Shown here: in pieces, positions 17,730-29,447 of the stretch | Numbering within the stretch: the first letter of the stretch is position 1 | Layout: each line of letters opens with the position of its first letter | From: Flavobacteriales bacterium | GTDB lineage: Bacteria > Bacteroidota > Bacteroidia > Flavobacteriales_D > Sanyastnellaceae | Reading direction: 5' to 3' | Length of the DNA stretch: 64,000 nucleotides | NCBI GenBank assembly: GCA_015665315.1 | Contig: JADFAK010000001.1 | Span: 1-64,000, forward strand | Notes under the pieces: generated by a model | Databases searched by the model: none | The model's input: the letters and a program-made list of their open reading frames with translations, nothing else | Told to the model about the DNA's origin: nothing | Made by a program: the position numbers and the translations under genes

Positions 17730-18962
17730 ATGCGCACGCTTATTTTCAATATCAAAGAAATTGTAGGAACCTATTCGCCTGATATCCACCTCGTAAAGGG
17801 GAAGGAGATGAAGAAATTGCCTTCCGTAAAAAATGCATGGATGCTTCTGGAAGGTGATTCGATAGTGGAAATTGGGACGGGGACGCCACCTGAACATGCC
17901 GATGAACGCGTGGATGCCAAACAAGGAATTGTATTTCCAACCTGGGTCGATTCGCATACGCACATGGTTTTTGCTGGCAATAGGGAAGGGGAGTTTGTCG
18001 ATCGCATCAATGGGATGTCCTATGCCGAAATTGCCCAACGAGGTGGCGGAATCCTCAACTCGGCCGAGAAGCTGAGACGTGCGAGCGAAAATGAATTGAT
18101 CGAAGCCGCCCTGCACCGTATTCAAGGTGTCATTAAAACGGGTACAGGTGTCATCGAAATTAAAAGTGGATATGGCCTAACCGTCGATGCCGAAATGAAG
18201 ATGCTCCGCGTGGCCAATAAATTGAAGTCACTCCAGCCATTACCGATTAAAACCACGCTTTTGGGAGCCCACGCTTTGCCGCTCGAATTCAAGGATGATA
18301 AAGCAGGCTACCTGAAATTGGTGTGCGAAAAAATGATCCCGCAAGCTGCAAGTGAGGGCTTGGCCGAATACATCGATATTTTCTGCGAAGACGGCTATTT
18401 CGATGTCGACGATACCAACCGTGTGCTCGATGCAGGTGTAAAACACGGACTAAAACCCAAGACCCATGTCAATCAATTCAAGTCTATCGGTGGGGTGCAG
18501 GCGAGTGTTGACCACCATGCCATAAGCGTCGATCACCTTGAGGAATTGGAAGATGAGGATATTGATGCATTGTTAGGTAGTTCAACGATTCCGGTCGCTC
18601 TGCCGCTTTGTTCGCTGTTCTTGAGCATTCCGTACACACCCGCTCGCCGATTGATCCAAGCTGGTTTGCCTATAGCCATTGCATCCGATTACAACCCCGG
18701 TTCGTCTCCCTCCGGAAACATGAATTTGGCCGTTGCATTGGCATGTATTAAAATGAAATTAAATCCAGAAGAAGCCATCAACGCAGCAACGATCAACGGA
18801 GCGGCCTGCTTAGAATGGTCGCATTTGTACGGGGCCCTCAGTAAAGGTCGCAAAGCATCTTTTTTCATTGCCAACAATATTCCGTCGTACTCGTTTTTGC
18901 CCTATTCATTCGGCGAAAATCATATAAACGCGGTCTATATACATGGAAAAAAAGTGGTTTAG
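17730..18962 (+). CDS. hutI: Imidazolonepropionase (histidine degradation)
   Basis: Metal-dependent amidohydrolase of 410 residues that opens 4-imidazolone-5-propionate to N-formimino-glutamate, step three of histidine catabolism. The start MRTLIFNIKEIVGTY is chosen over an ATG-less extension. Motifs: the metal-binding DSHTHMVFAGNREGEF, the glycine-rich RGGGILNS, GTGVIEIKSGYGLT, the His ligand in TLLGAHALP, Glu in DIFCEDGYF, His in THVNQF, and the catalytic Asp in IASDYNPGSSP. All key residues are present. No other hut genes are in the window, so in this genome the pathway is not a compact operon here. Confidence 0.95.
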   Translation: MRTLIFNIKEIVGTYSPDIHLVKGKEMKKLPSVKNAWMLLEGDSIVEIGTGTPPEHADERVDAKQGIVFPTWVDSHTHMVFAGNREGEFVDRINGMSYAEIAQRGGGILNSAEKLRRASENELIEAALHRIQGVIKTGTGVIEIKSGYGLTVDAEMKMLRVANKLKSLQPLPIKTTLLGAHALPLEFKDDKAGYLKLVCEKMIPQAASEGLAEYIDIFCEDGYFDVDDTNRVLDAGVKHGLKPKTHVNQFKSIGGVQASVDHHAISVDHLEELEDEDIDALLGSSTIPVALPLCSLFLSIPYTPARRLIQAGLPIAIASDYNPGSSPSGNMNLAVALACIKMKLNPEEAINAATINGAACLEWSHLYGALSKGRKASFFIANNIPSYSFLPYSFGENHINAVYIHGKKVV

Positions 18963-19039
18963 CCCCTTATTCACGCCCTTCTCTTCCAATTAGCAACGAT
19001 TTATCCCTAAAGAATTGTGTGCCACGCTCTTACTCCTGA

Positions 19040-20776
<1,737 letters not shown>

Positions 20777-20810
20777 ATTCTCGTTTTAACATTTGGCGCT
20801 AGGCCTAAAA

Positions 20811-20852
20811 AATAAACGCCCCTAATTTGAATTCGATCAAGTTAGGGGCGTT
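20811..20852 (-). terminator. Rho-independent terminator
   Basis: Perfect 11-bp stem AACGCCCCTAA / TTAGGGGCGTT; on the minus strand it is followed by TATTTTTT. It ends the minus-strand HAF-repeat gene and may also slow plus-strand readthrough from the ABC-F gene. Confidence 0.85.
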
Positions 20853-20870
20853 GCCATTGGTAGTTTAATT

Positions 20871-23800
20871 CTATTTTATCGGACTAATCTTAACCACCTT
20901 TTCGGTCAGCCTCAATTCGTCGTTTCCGATAGAGAGTAAATAATACCCCTCAGCTTGTCCGGCAAAGTCAATTGTCAATCGGTCACTATTACAAGTTCCC
21001 GACATGACTACTTTGTGCTGAACGTCCCGAACTTCATAGCTAATGTTCTTGTTCTGAAGAAGTGCAGGTAAGTCTACCGTCAATATTCTTGGAGTAGGGT
21101 TGGGGCCTAAGACCAGACTAGGGAGCTCAGGCGCATTGCCAGTACTCACATTGCCGTCGCTTTGGTTGATATACAAGTTCAATGTACTGTTGTCACCATT
21201 GTTCTGTACGACCAACAACCCCGAACGACTGGCATCTGGATTGGACGCTATGGCTAAGTCAACTACACCAAAATTGGCACCAGATTCGTCGCCGGTTAAC
21301 TCGACCCACGACGGACTGGAAAGAACCTGCCAATTGATGACTCCAGCCCCAAGATTTCCTACCGCAAACTGCACCAACTGCGCGTCGTTGTTTAGTAGCA
21401 GCGTATCGGTTGACAAGATCATCAAACCCGTCGCTTCATTCGGAAAGTCGATGACTACATCTTCGGTGTCAGGATCGTCGTCCATCTCCGTGATAATAAT
21501 GCCATCTAGTCCGTCTTCAGAGAAGTCTGGAATAATAACTTGTGTTATTCCCTGTCCAATTGGAATTTGGGTAACTGTAGCTTCGAAATAACCATTCGCA
21601 TCATCGAAAATCTTCACTTTCACATCGTAATTAGTCGAAGTGCCATCGTTGCTTATGAAGAGGCCGTCAGGTTGGTTTTGCAGACTAATCGACTGATCGA
21701 TGTCTAGGTCCAAACTGGTAATGTCAAAATAGTACTCATCTCCATCCACGAAAGTCGTCACCTCAGCACGCAATTCGGCCGCCAGACCCGATTGATTGAT
21801 ATAACTTAACTCAGTTCCAGCGACATCAATCTTGTCAGACTGACCTGCTGTCGTGCCATAGCGGTGATAGATGATCGTGGTTTCATCAGCAACCATTCCT
21901 CCAGTAAAGTAATCGTCGTTTGCTTCCGTGGTTACCAATGAATAGCCGCCCGTTGGCAACAAGAACTGAGAGATCGCTTGAGGTGATCCTCCGTAATTTA
22001 GCCATGGCTTGGAATCGGGAATGGTGTTCGTTACGTTCGTGCCATCAACCATGACTGAACCGCCACCACCATCGATTTGAAAGGCTTCCGCTTCCAGACA
22101 AAACAGACGAACAAATTCACCGTCACGCTCTTCTTCCGTTTCCTGTTCTTCTTCGTGCGTGCTGAGTAATTCTTCTTCTGAAATGGCACCAGCTATTAAT
22201 TGAGGAGCATATATCGCCTGGGTATGCATTAGCGACATACCATAAATATAAGGAGGAGTAGTTTCGGTGCCGAATTCAATCGTGTAGTTGGAGTAGTCTG
22301 CGTCAAAAGAAATTTCGAATCGAGGAGCATAACTCCCTGTGGCGTTGGGATCGTATATGTACAAATAATAGGTATTCATGACATTAGATGGTATCATGGC
22401 ATAAGGAAATACGGCATGACCAAATAGACCATTGGAAAGATGGAGGTCAAAGGCGACAATGGGCACTTCAGCATTTGGGGTAATGAAGGCGTCGAGCAAT
22501 GTATTCAGTATATCATGCGGCTCCTGGTCATTTACCGCCGCATTTAGCGTGGTATATTCTTGACTGGATTGAGCTGCCATACCCTGATTTGCCGCGCTTA
22601 TCACCGTATAATTATTTCCCCAATTGTAAATCTCCTCCAAAGGAAACTCCTGATTGCCATAATTGAACTTTTCATTCAAGAGATCCGGAAATTGCCATGA
22701 GGCACCAGCATTGGCGGCCATTCCAAAGCAGGCTCCCTCAAAATCAACCGCCCTGTGCATTTTCCAAGCGTTAAATGCTGATGGTCGCATAACAGGATAG
22801 TCAAATGGAATTCCTTGAAAATTGATGTTGAAATAACATGATTGCGTAGACATCACACTCACGAAATCTACCCAGCCTGGATAACTCGAAGGTTGAAACA
22901 AGTAGCCCGGATATATTTGAGGGAATGGATAGTCGCCATATTGAGCCCAATACGGATCGGTATTGTAAAGATTCGGCCACAATGACCAGTCGTAGTTCCA
23001 AAGCACTTCACTCTCATTATCAAAGGCGTAACCGTCAACTTGAAGATCAAAATCGGTTCCTATCGACATATCAGCATACCCATGAACAACGTAGTTTTCA
23101 TCCGTATAATAGCCCACAATGTGATTCGAATCGTTGATATCCATCATATGTAACTCAGTCGATCCTGGAACGAGCTTTTCCCAACTTTCCCATGCCTCAG
23201 GATTGGTGAAATCGTATATATGGCAATTGTCTGAAAGTATGAAGTCAAGTACAGCCAATCCATTGTTATTAGCTCCCATAAGTCGCGTTTTATGCGTCGC
23301 TGGGCTTTCAGGATCGGGAAGATCAACAGAATCTGTATAACCAAAATCTGGGTGATAACGAAAGCTGTAATAATTGGCCCCATCTATGTAATATCCTGTA
23401 ATTCGGCCCGAGTTGTCTATACTATGACCACCGTATGTAGGCGCTGGAGAACCGTCTATAAAAACACTCTCAACATCCAATCCTGTTTCGCTATTCCAAA
23501 TAAATACGCGTCTGTTGGCCCCATTCTTCAGATCCCCAGAAATCCATAAATCATCGTTTATATCATTGGCAGAGGTAAAATCAAAGCCATCCAAATCTGG
23601 AATATCCGTATATGTTCCATCGGCTGGATTGTAGATGAACACATGTCGATCATTGGTAAGTCCGGTCGAACTGTAGTGACCTACAATCATGTCATTGTTG
23701 TTGATTCCTCCAAACCACGTATGAAATCCGCTAATGTTCAAAGTCAGTATTTCTTCGTCCAATTTGAAGAATGCCGAAGTATAACCTTCCTCGTTCACCG

Positions 23801-23948
23801 AATAGCCCACTATGTGGTCGGCATTGTTAATCCCGGTGACATAGGTTGAAACGGCACCCGGAATATCAATCGTAAATTGTGCGTAAGAAGAGGTCGTTAG
23901 GATCAGCCCAAGGGCAAAAACGATAAGTCGTGAAAGTGAATTCTGCAT
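20871..23948 (-). CDS. T9SS-sorted HAF-repeat protein with embedded papain-like Cys/His/Asp domain
   Basis: Secreted protein of 1025 residues. Signal peptide ends SYAQ. Residues about 30-295 carry HAF-type repeats ([TG]GIN[ND]xxxIVGYS / AFF, seven or so copies), which usually build a beta-propeller. Residues about 395-570 include GACFGMA (Cys407), GLFGHAVFPY (His511) and YIYDPN (Asp533), an order and spacing seen in bacterial papain-like cysteine peptidases. A later section (WVELTGDESGANFGVVDLAIASNPDASRSGLLVV) resembles BACON-type carbohydrate/mucin-binding domains. The C-terminus is a type IX sorting domain (LVLGPNPTPRILTVDL...AEGYYLLSI). A secreted peptidase or adhesin is plausible; activity is not shown. 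Confidence 0.78.
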   Translation of the reverse strand: MQNSLSRLIVFALGLILTTSSYAQFTIDIPGAVSTYVTGINNADHIVGYSVNEEGYTSAFFKLDEEILTLNISGFHTWFGGINNNDMIVGHYSSTGLTNDRHVFIYNPADGTYTDIPDLDGFDFTSANDINDDLWISGDLKNGANRRVFIWNSETGLDVESVFIDGSPAPTYGGHSIDNSGRITGYYIDGANYYSFRYHPDFGYTDSVDLPDPESPATHKTRLMGANNNGLAVLDFILSDNCHIYDFTNPEAWESWEKLVPGSTELHMMDINDSNHIVGYYTDENYVVHGYADMSIGTDFDLQVDGYAFDNESEVLWNYDWSLWPNLYNTDPYWAQYGDYPFPQIYPGYLFQPSSYPGWVDFVSVMSTQSCYFNINFQGIPFDYPVMRPSAFNAWKMHRAVDFEGACFGMAANAGASWQFPDLLNEKFNYGNQEFPLEEIYNWGNNYTVISAANQGMAAQSSQEYTTLNAAVNDQEPHDILNTLLDAFITPNAEVPIVAFDLHLSNGLFGHAVFPYAMIPSNVMNTYYLYIYDPNATGSYAPRFEISFDADYSNYTIEFGTETTPPYIYGMSLMHTQAIYAPQLIAGAISEEELLSTHEEEQETEEERDGEFVRLFCLEAEAFQIDGGGGSVMVDGTNVTNTIPDSKPWLNYGGSPQAISQFLLPTGGYSLVTTEANDDYFTGGMVADETTIIYHRYGTTAGQSDKIDVAGTELSYINQSGLAAELRAEVTTFVDGDEYYFDITSLDLDIDQSISLQNQPDGLFISNDGTSTNYDVKVKIFDDANGYFEATVTQIPIGQGITQVIIPDFSEDGLDGIIITEMDDDPDTEDVVIDFPNEATGLMILSTDTLLLNNDAQLVQFAVGNLGAGVINWQVLSSPSWVELTGDESGANFGVVDLAIASNPDASRSGLLVVQNNGDNSTLNLYINQSDGNVSTGNAPELPSLVLGPNPTPRILTVDLPALLQNKNISYEVRDVQHKVVMSGTCNSDRLTIDFAGQAEGYYLLSIGNDELRLTEKVVKISPIK

Positions 23949-24039
23949 GTCTGGTCAATTAAGTTTCTCAACCTATAAATATAATTCTTGCAGAAGTTTT
24001 TTTTCCTACCCTATGGGGTGGTTTTCGGAATACATAGGG

Positions 24040-24426
24040 CTACAGACCTAGAATTCTCCCAACCATACTCAAGGCGGGCCAAGCCGGAGCACCTTCGTAA
24101 CATGGCGGACAGCCAGCATACATAATCATGCAGTCAGTAAAATCGGTAATCATGTGCAACACCAAACCAATCCCGGCAATTCGATAGGGTTTCTTGAGAA
24201 AGAGCATAAGCACATACACAACCATAGCATAAGGAGTATGCAAATAATGAAATCCAACACTGCATCGATTCTCTTGAAAAATAGGATCGGCCAGCAGGTG
24301 GTCGAGATCTACCAGCATCGTCGCCAACAGTATGAAGTAAGCCTTTTTCCATTCACTCTTAAAGAAAATCAAAGCGATGAAGAGGGGCAAGCCGAGATGT
24401 GAGAAGTAGTGGATGAAGAATTGCAT
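24040..24426 (-). CDS. DUF6122-like integral membrane protein
   Basis: Small membrane protein of 128 residues with about four hydrophobic segments. The sequence HLGLPLFIALIFFKSEWKKAYFILLATMLVDLDHLLADPIF followed by NRCSVGFHYLHT and HMITDFTDC matches the DUF6122 family of Bacteroidota. The DLDHLL and HxxTDxxDC acidic/His clusters recall the metal-dependent hydrolase-like YdjM/YfhO membrane families, but function is unknown. It is the third gene of a tamB run: 14 bp behind the GyrI-like gene. Confidence 0.8.
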   Translation of the reverse strand: MQFFIHYFSHLGLPLFIALIFFKSEWKKAYFILLATMLVDLDHLLADPIFQENRCSVGFHYLHTPYAMVVYVLMLFLKKPYRIAGIGLVLHMITDFTDCMIMYAGCPPCYEGAPAWPALSMVGRILGL

Positions 24427-24440
24427 GCTGAATAATATGG

Positions 24441-24944
24441 TTATGCCGACTTAAGTCGAATGGGTATCCAAACTTCCTCTTTAGAATCCGGATCATCTCG
24501 CCTATACGAGTCGTCCAACAATTCAAAGTGCTCACGGTGGTCTAGCTCATACTCTGAAGCGGGCATCCATTCCGTCAGTATCTGTTGCATAAAAGGTCCA
24601 AAGCCCTGTGGCAAGCCCTGGTATAGGAAAACGGCGTACAATCCACCTTCAAGTATATAGGGTTTTAGCCCTTCGGGCAAATGCTCATGCGTCGTGACTT
24701 CAACGGCAGCCCATTTCGTAAATTTAGTGGTCGGATTAAAGTGAGCGAAGTATAATTCATGGTCGTACACCTGCATTGAGTACAGTACCTTACCTGAAAC
24801 ATCTTGGATTTTTTTACGCTGCTTCTGAAAACCATTCCACAGCTCAAAAGTTCGGTTCTCCACCAAAGACATTTGCATGCATTGCCCAGCAAGAAAAGTA
24901 CGTTTCAACTGGTGAATTCGAGGGTTTAACAGGTTGGTATTCAT
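24441..24944 (-). CDS. GyrI-like / effector-binding-domain protein
   Basis: Stand-alone small-molecule-binding domain of 167 residues without a DNA-binding part. Strands GKVLYSMQVYDHELYFAHFNPTTKFTKWAAVEV, LEGGLYAVFLYQG and the C-terminal FGPFMQQILTEWMPASEYELDHREHFELL are typical of the AraC effector-binding/GyrI-like (SHS2) fold. It lies 9 bp behind tamB, ahead of the DUF6122 gene, so the three are probably co-transcribed. The ligand is unknown. Confidence 0.82.
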   Translation of the reverse strand: MNTNLLNPRIHQLKRTFLAGQCMQMSLVENRTFELWNGFQKQRKKIQDVSGKVLYSMQVYDHELYFAHFNPTTKFTKWAAVEVTTHEHLPEGLKPYILEGGLYAVFLYQGLPQGFGPFMQQILTEWMPASEYELDHREHFELLDDSYRRDDPDSKEEVWIPIRLKSA

Positions 24945-24953
24945 GCTACAGGA

Positions 24954-27900
24954 TCAGTCACAATCTATTTGATTTTCTTCTTTTCTGAACAGGTTCTTGA
25001 AGCCACAGTAAAACTCATCCATGGAGTTAAACTCCTCCTTGTACAAGAATCCCACGCCTTGGTTGTAGGCCGCATCACTAGTGCTCAATGTTTGGAAATC
25101 ATTCGATTCGTTATATACGACAAGCCTTATTTTTCCGTCGACCGTTATCTTGTATTCTACCTGCAAGTCGCCTATCAATCCACTCGAGTTTTGATTGGCC
25201 TCGTTACCATTCGACACACCGAAGTTTCCACTCAATAACAAGCGTTCATTAAAAAGCTGGGTCGACAAGGCGACAGCAATTTCTTCGTTCGAAATATCAT
25301 CTCCTGGCCTGTAGTTAAAACCTATGTCGAAGTCGCTCGAAATTTGGGACAACCAGTTGCTAAGCTGACTAGAAATCAACTCACTTGAGTTTTCCGCAAC
25401 CGCTCCTCCTGTATATTTTGTGGAGTTCGAAGCCACGTTGGGAGGGGAGACGAAAGATCGTAAAACCAGCAGTGCAAATGCTTGTCTGTTCCGTTCCTCC
25501 TCGGTGCTTATGGCCGCACTCAAGCGCGACTTGGTAATCTCATCAGCACTCGGTACGTTGATATCGAACGTAATTCCTGGATTCATCAATTTACCATCCA
25601 AGTTCATGATCAATTCCACAGGAACTCTGCTCGTGTATTGTCCGGTTGTTCCACCTAGTATCGTCTGCAAGGTTGTTGTGAGTTCGTAGGCCGTTTCCAA
25701 GTTTATATCGGCACTCAGCGGATCTCCATACCAAGCAATTGTACCACCTGGTTTTACCGTAAACTCTTTGTTTATGAGGTTCTTCAAAGTGAAGAGGTAG
25801 GAGCCCTGAACGATTTCCATCAGTCCGTACATGTGAAAATCACCAACTGGCGTAATTTCCATGCTCAAGTGTCCCTGCGCTCGTCCGGCCATCACATCGC
25901 CTACCGCTTCGTCAAAAATCAATTTGAAGTCGGCCTCCGGCAATACGTCTAGCTCCAAATTCATGCTTATCCCTGTCAGGTCCACTTTCTCCTGTTCAGG
26001 CGTAGCATTTGGATCGAAAAAGACGATAAAATCCTCAAATGTCACGTCTTCACTACCACTTAACGGAAGGGATAGGTTGGTGCCTCGCCCAACTTCAGCA
26101 CTAACGTCAATTTCAAGATTGTCGAGATAGCCGAATATATTGACATATCCCTGGGCATATGCCTGACCATAGTACAGGTCGTTTTGATACTCTGTAGTGT
26201 TCAAACAAAGAAACTGTTCTTCTTCAATGTCCAGGTAAACGTCGAAGTTCCATGCCTCGAAGTTTTCGTGCAAGATGGTCCCGATCACATAGCCTGTATT
26301 GCCTTTCTCATCTCGAATTCGGATATTATCGAGGGTGATCATATCAGGGTAGACGCCTGCACTTTCTTTGATGAAATAGGTCGTATTCAAATAGTCCACA
26401 TGCACACTTACATCCTCAAAGTCCATCCCGCCATTCAATTCAGGTGCTTCAGGTCGGCCCGTGAGCTCGATATTGCCCGAAAGCGTTCCCGTGATGTCTG
26501 AAATCCCCTCGCTTACGAAGGAGTTAATAAAGGCCAAGTTGAGGTGGTTGAGTTGAAGGTTCATATTGAGGGGCGACACTTCATCGGACGGACTATACCA
26601 TCCACCAAAGCTCACTTCATTTTTATCGAGACGGGACAACTCACCAGCCATCATCATACGATTATTGACAACGTCATAGGTACTCTCTAAGCAGATGTCG
26701 CCGATTTCGTATCCGTTCACAACAAAATTCAACCCGATGAGATCTGCACTCAGGAGTTTTTTGTTGTAGGCATCGCGCAAATTCGCCTCTCCAGTAACAC
26801 TTCCCTGAAGTTGCAATCCAGTTCCTTTTAGGAAAGGATTGAAATTCGACATTTCAAAGGCGTGCAACTCGACGTTGAGCCAAGGTTTAGGGTGTTCCAC
26901 AATAATTCCGCTCACTCCTATGCGCTGCAGGTCATTGACGATGTTGAAGTCGTAAAACTGGAAACGCGTACTATCGATTTGAACCCGAGCATTGGGATCA
27001 AAGACCCATTGTTGGTCCTGCAAAGTGACGGCGGCCGAATTGAAAACCAAATCAAAATTCTCGTTACCCCGCACAGTGAGCTGTGTATTGATATCGCCTC
27101 GGTGACCATCCAATTCGTTTTCCCACGAAAGGGCAGTATAGATCGTGTCCTGCTCTGTTCGCCCATCCAAAGCGAAATTGTTGAAGGACAGACTGTCGTT
27201 CACAAAGAAATAGTCTGATAATGTCGTAAAATAAATGGCCGAATCTTGCCTCCGCGCATCCACCGTTAATCCTTCCATCCTAAAGTCCGTGTAGGAAATA
27301 GCATCGGACACGATAATCGCCGTAAACTTGTTGGCTTTGTCATCAATGGACATATTGAGCGTCGTTCCGTCTGAAACATCTAGCTCCGGAATGAAAAACT
27401 CGTTGATTATACTGAAATCGTGAATCTTCGCGCTCATCACGAATTTTTCAGCATGTGGATTGTCCTTTCCTTCGTTTTCTATCGATGGAATTAATTCAGA
27501 CAAGATTTCCATCATGGTCAATGACAAGGTTTCGAATTTAAATTCTCCAGCTATGCGACCATCTACCAAGGAGGACTCAACAGTAATTTCTTGCCCTTCG
27601 GGAATCTTGTGGGCCGTAAGAGAAATTTCCTCAACCCTACATTCCTGATCCATGGAACAATATTCGATTTCGCTGAGCTTTACGGAGCCTTCTAGTGTTT
27701 GCAGACTGTTTCCAGTCGCGTCTGCTGAGATATAAAGGCTCAAACTAGAGTAGGCCACATCGTAAAAGTGAAGGTCGACCAAATCAATGTTGGCAATATC
27801 TGCATCAAAACTAAACGTGGGATTTTTTTTGGACAAATCAACTTTTCCGCTGAAGTCGGCAAATAGATTCTCATCCGAAATTTTCAAGTCACCATTAAAA

Positions 27901-29363
27901 AACTTGTCGGCAAAAACACCCTTGATTTTAATGTTTTGATACCTATAATCATTTAATTCGATATCGTTGATTCGACCATCGATGTTGGCCTTGAGATCAT
28001 CTAGGTTTAATCCAGAACCTTCAACTTTCAATTGAGCTGTAATAGGTCCCATGGCATCATTCAACACAAATCGACCGAGGTCAAAATGATCCATGTTGAG
28101 CTTCCCTTTGTACGAATAGGTGTCGTCATCTTCACTCAAAGTAATATCTGACGTTACCGAACCTATGGCAGTCTGCAAAGTGCCAAAAGCTGTGAAATCG
28201 TTGATGAAACCAGTATAATTCCCTTCAAAGCGCATTTGACCCAGTCGCGAAAAGGCTTCAGGCGTTTGAATAAAATCACCTTTCTCAAAAGGAGGGGCGG
28301 GGATTCTTTCCAACTCCTTTTTATTGGACACAAGTTCGTTTACGTTGAGCGTTATAAATGTATTTTCAAAGTCAGGCAATCCATCCATCCTGAAATCACC
28401 TTTGAACCACGTGTTTTCATCTAGCTTGATAAAAATATCTTTCGAGCGCAAGTTCGATACACGACCAGAGATTCTCCCGTCGATAAAAATCTCCTTATTG
28501 ATAAATCCGAGCTCATTGGCAAAGTAGCGTAACTCTTTCATGTTGAGTTTCGAATTTACCAGGTCGTGATCCATTTTTACTTTCGTATTGAACTCAAGAA
28601 AATCCCCAATCGTGGAATATTTGAAGGCTATTTGTCCGTTTAATTCAGCTTCGGCCGTAGAAAGATGCGCATCTTGAAGAAGTATAATGTTGTTGCTCAT
28701 ACTTGCAGCGCCAGAAAGTGAATGCAATTCCATTCCACATTTGTCCCGACCTTCCGCTTGAGCAATGTTTACATGCAATGAATCACCCAAAAGCTCTAGG
28801 TCGTTCAGATTAACGTTGATCCGATCAATACTCAAGTCGCCGTACTGCATCAATCCAGGGAAAGTGCCTAGGTGCGGATCGTCGAATATAAATTTCCCGT
28901 TGTGGATCGTCAAGTTCTCAACGGTCATAAAAAAAGGTGCACTTTCGGTCGTGTCGGGTACTTCAGGACTGAAATAGTCTATGATAAACTGCAAGTTGAG
29001 GGAAGAGTCAAGTTCATTTGCGCGCAGCGCGAAGCATGGATCATAAAGATGAATAGTCCCTAAATCCACTTGTCCAGATTCTTTGTTAAACGCAATCCCG
29101 TCCAATTCCAAGCGATGTACATAGCCCAAAGTATCGCCCTTTTGATCGGCCATGTACACATCCTCCAATACGAGCGTGTGCAGGAATTCAAAGTCAATAC
29201 GGGAAAGAGAAATGGTCGTATTCAGCTCCTCACTCAGGTAATCAGCTACTTTTCCGGTTAACCAAGTTTGGACATTTGAGTTTTGAAGCAGCAATAAGAG
29301 CACGACAATGAGGCCAACCAAGGTCAGCAACAAGTAGCCAATTATCTTTAAGATTCGCTTCAT
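24954..29363 (-). CDS. tamB: TamB-like translocation/assembly module protein
   Basis: Very large AsmA/TamB-family envelope protein of 1469 residues. The start MKRILKIIGYLLLTLVGLIVVLLLLL is chosen over an ATG 31 codons upstream because it places one N-terminal transmembrane anchor at the front. The body is almost entirely beta-rich repeats of the RBG type. The C-terminal ~400 residues hold the TamB (DUF490) domain (AQGHLSMEITPVGDFHMYGLMEIVQGSYLF...EFTVKPGGTIAWYGDPLSADINLEAYEL-like; LIMNLDGKLMNPGITFDINVPSADE; NRQAFALLVL). Known relatives bridge inner and outer membranes and help outer-membrane protein assembly or lipid transport. It is divergent from tsaD, an arrangement common in Bacteroidota. 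Confidence 0.93.
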   Translation of the reverse strand: MKRILKIIGYLLLTLVGLIVVLLLLLQNSNVQTWLTGKVADYLSEELNTTISLSRIDFEFLHTLVLEDVYMADQKGDTLGYVHRLELDGIAFNKESGQVDLGTIHLYDPCFALRANELDSSLNLQFIIDYFSPEVPDTTESAPFFMTVENLTIHNGKFIFDDPHLGTFPGLMQYGDLSIDRINVNLNDLELLGDSLHVNIAQAEGRDKCGMELHSLSGAASMSNNIILLQDAHLSTAEAELNGQIAFKYSTIGDFLEFNTKVKMDHDLVNSKLNMKELRYFANELGFINKEIFIDGRISGRVSNLRSKDIFIKLDENTWFKGDFRMDGLPDFENTFITLNVNELVSNKKELERIPAPPFEKGDFIQTPEAFSRLGQMRFEGNYTGFINDFTAFGTLQTAIGSVTSDITLSEDDDTYSYKGKLNMDHFDLGRFVLNDAMGPITAQLKVEGSGLNLDDLKANIDGRINDIELNDYRYQNIKIKGVFADKFFNGDLKISDENLFADFSGKVDLSKKNPTFSFDADIANIDLVDLHFYDVAYSSLSLYISADATGNSLQTLEGSVKLSEIEYCSMDQECRVEEISLTAHKIPEGQEITVESSLVDGRIAGEFKFETLSLTMMEILSELIPSIENEGKDNPHAEKFVMSAKIHDFSIINEFFIPELDVSDGTTLNMSIDDKANKFTAIIVSDAISYTDFRMEGLTVDARRQDSAIYFTTLSDYFFVNDSLSFNNFALDGRTEQDTIYTALSWENELDGHRGDINTQLTVRGNENFDLVFNSAAVTLQDQQWVFDPNARVQIDSTRFQFYDFNIVNDLQRIGVSGIIVEHPKPWLNVELHAFEMSNFNPFLKGTGLQLQGSVTGEANLRDAYNKKLLSADLIGLNFVVNGYEIGDICLESTYDVVNNRMMMAGELSRLDKNEVSFGGWYSPSDEVSPLNMNLQLNHLNLAFINSFVSEGISDITGTLSGNIELTGRPEAPELNGGMDFEDVSVHVDYLNTTYFIKESAGVYPDMITLDNIRIRDEKGNTGYVIGTILHENFEAWNFDVYLDIEEEQFLCLNTTEYQNDLYYGQAYAQGYVNIFGYLDNLEIDVSAEVGRGTNLSLPLSGSEDVTFEDFIVFFDPNATPEQEKVDLTGISMNLELDVLPEADFKLIFDEAVGDVMAGRAQGHLSMEITPVGDFHMYGLMEIVQGSYLFTLKNLINKEFTVKPGGTIAWYGDPLSADINLETAYELTTTLQTILGGTTGQYTSRVPVELIMNLDGKLMNPGITFDINVPSADEITKSRLSAAISTEEERNRQAFALLVLRSFVSPPNVASNSTKYTGGAVAENSSELISSQLSNWLSQISSDFDIGFNYRPGDDISNEEIAVALSTQLFNERLLLSGNFGVSNGNEANQNSSGLIGDLQVEYKITVDGKIRLVVYNESNDFQTLSTSDAAYNQGVGFLYKEEFNSMDEFYCGFKNLFRKEENQIDCD

Positions 29364-29447
29364 TAAATTCGAACGCAAATTAGTGAGAGCAAGTGGGTCA
29401 ATCCATATAAATAACGCTAATTTTACGCGCTCATTAGTGAAAACTTC

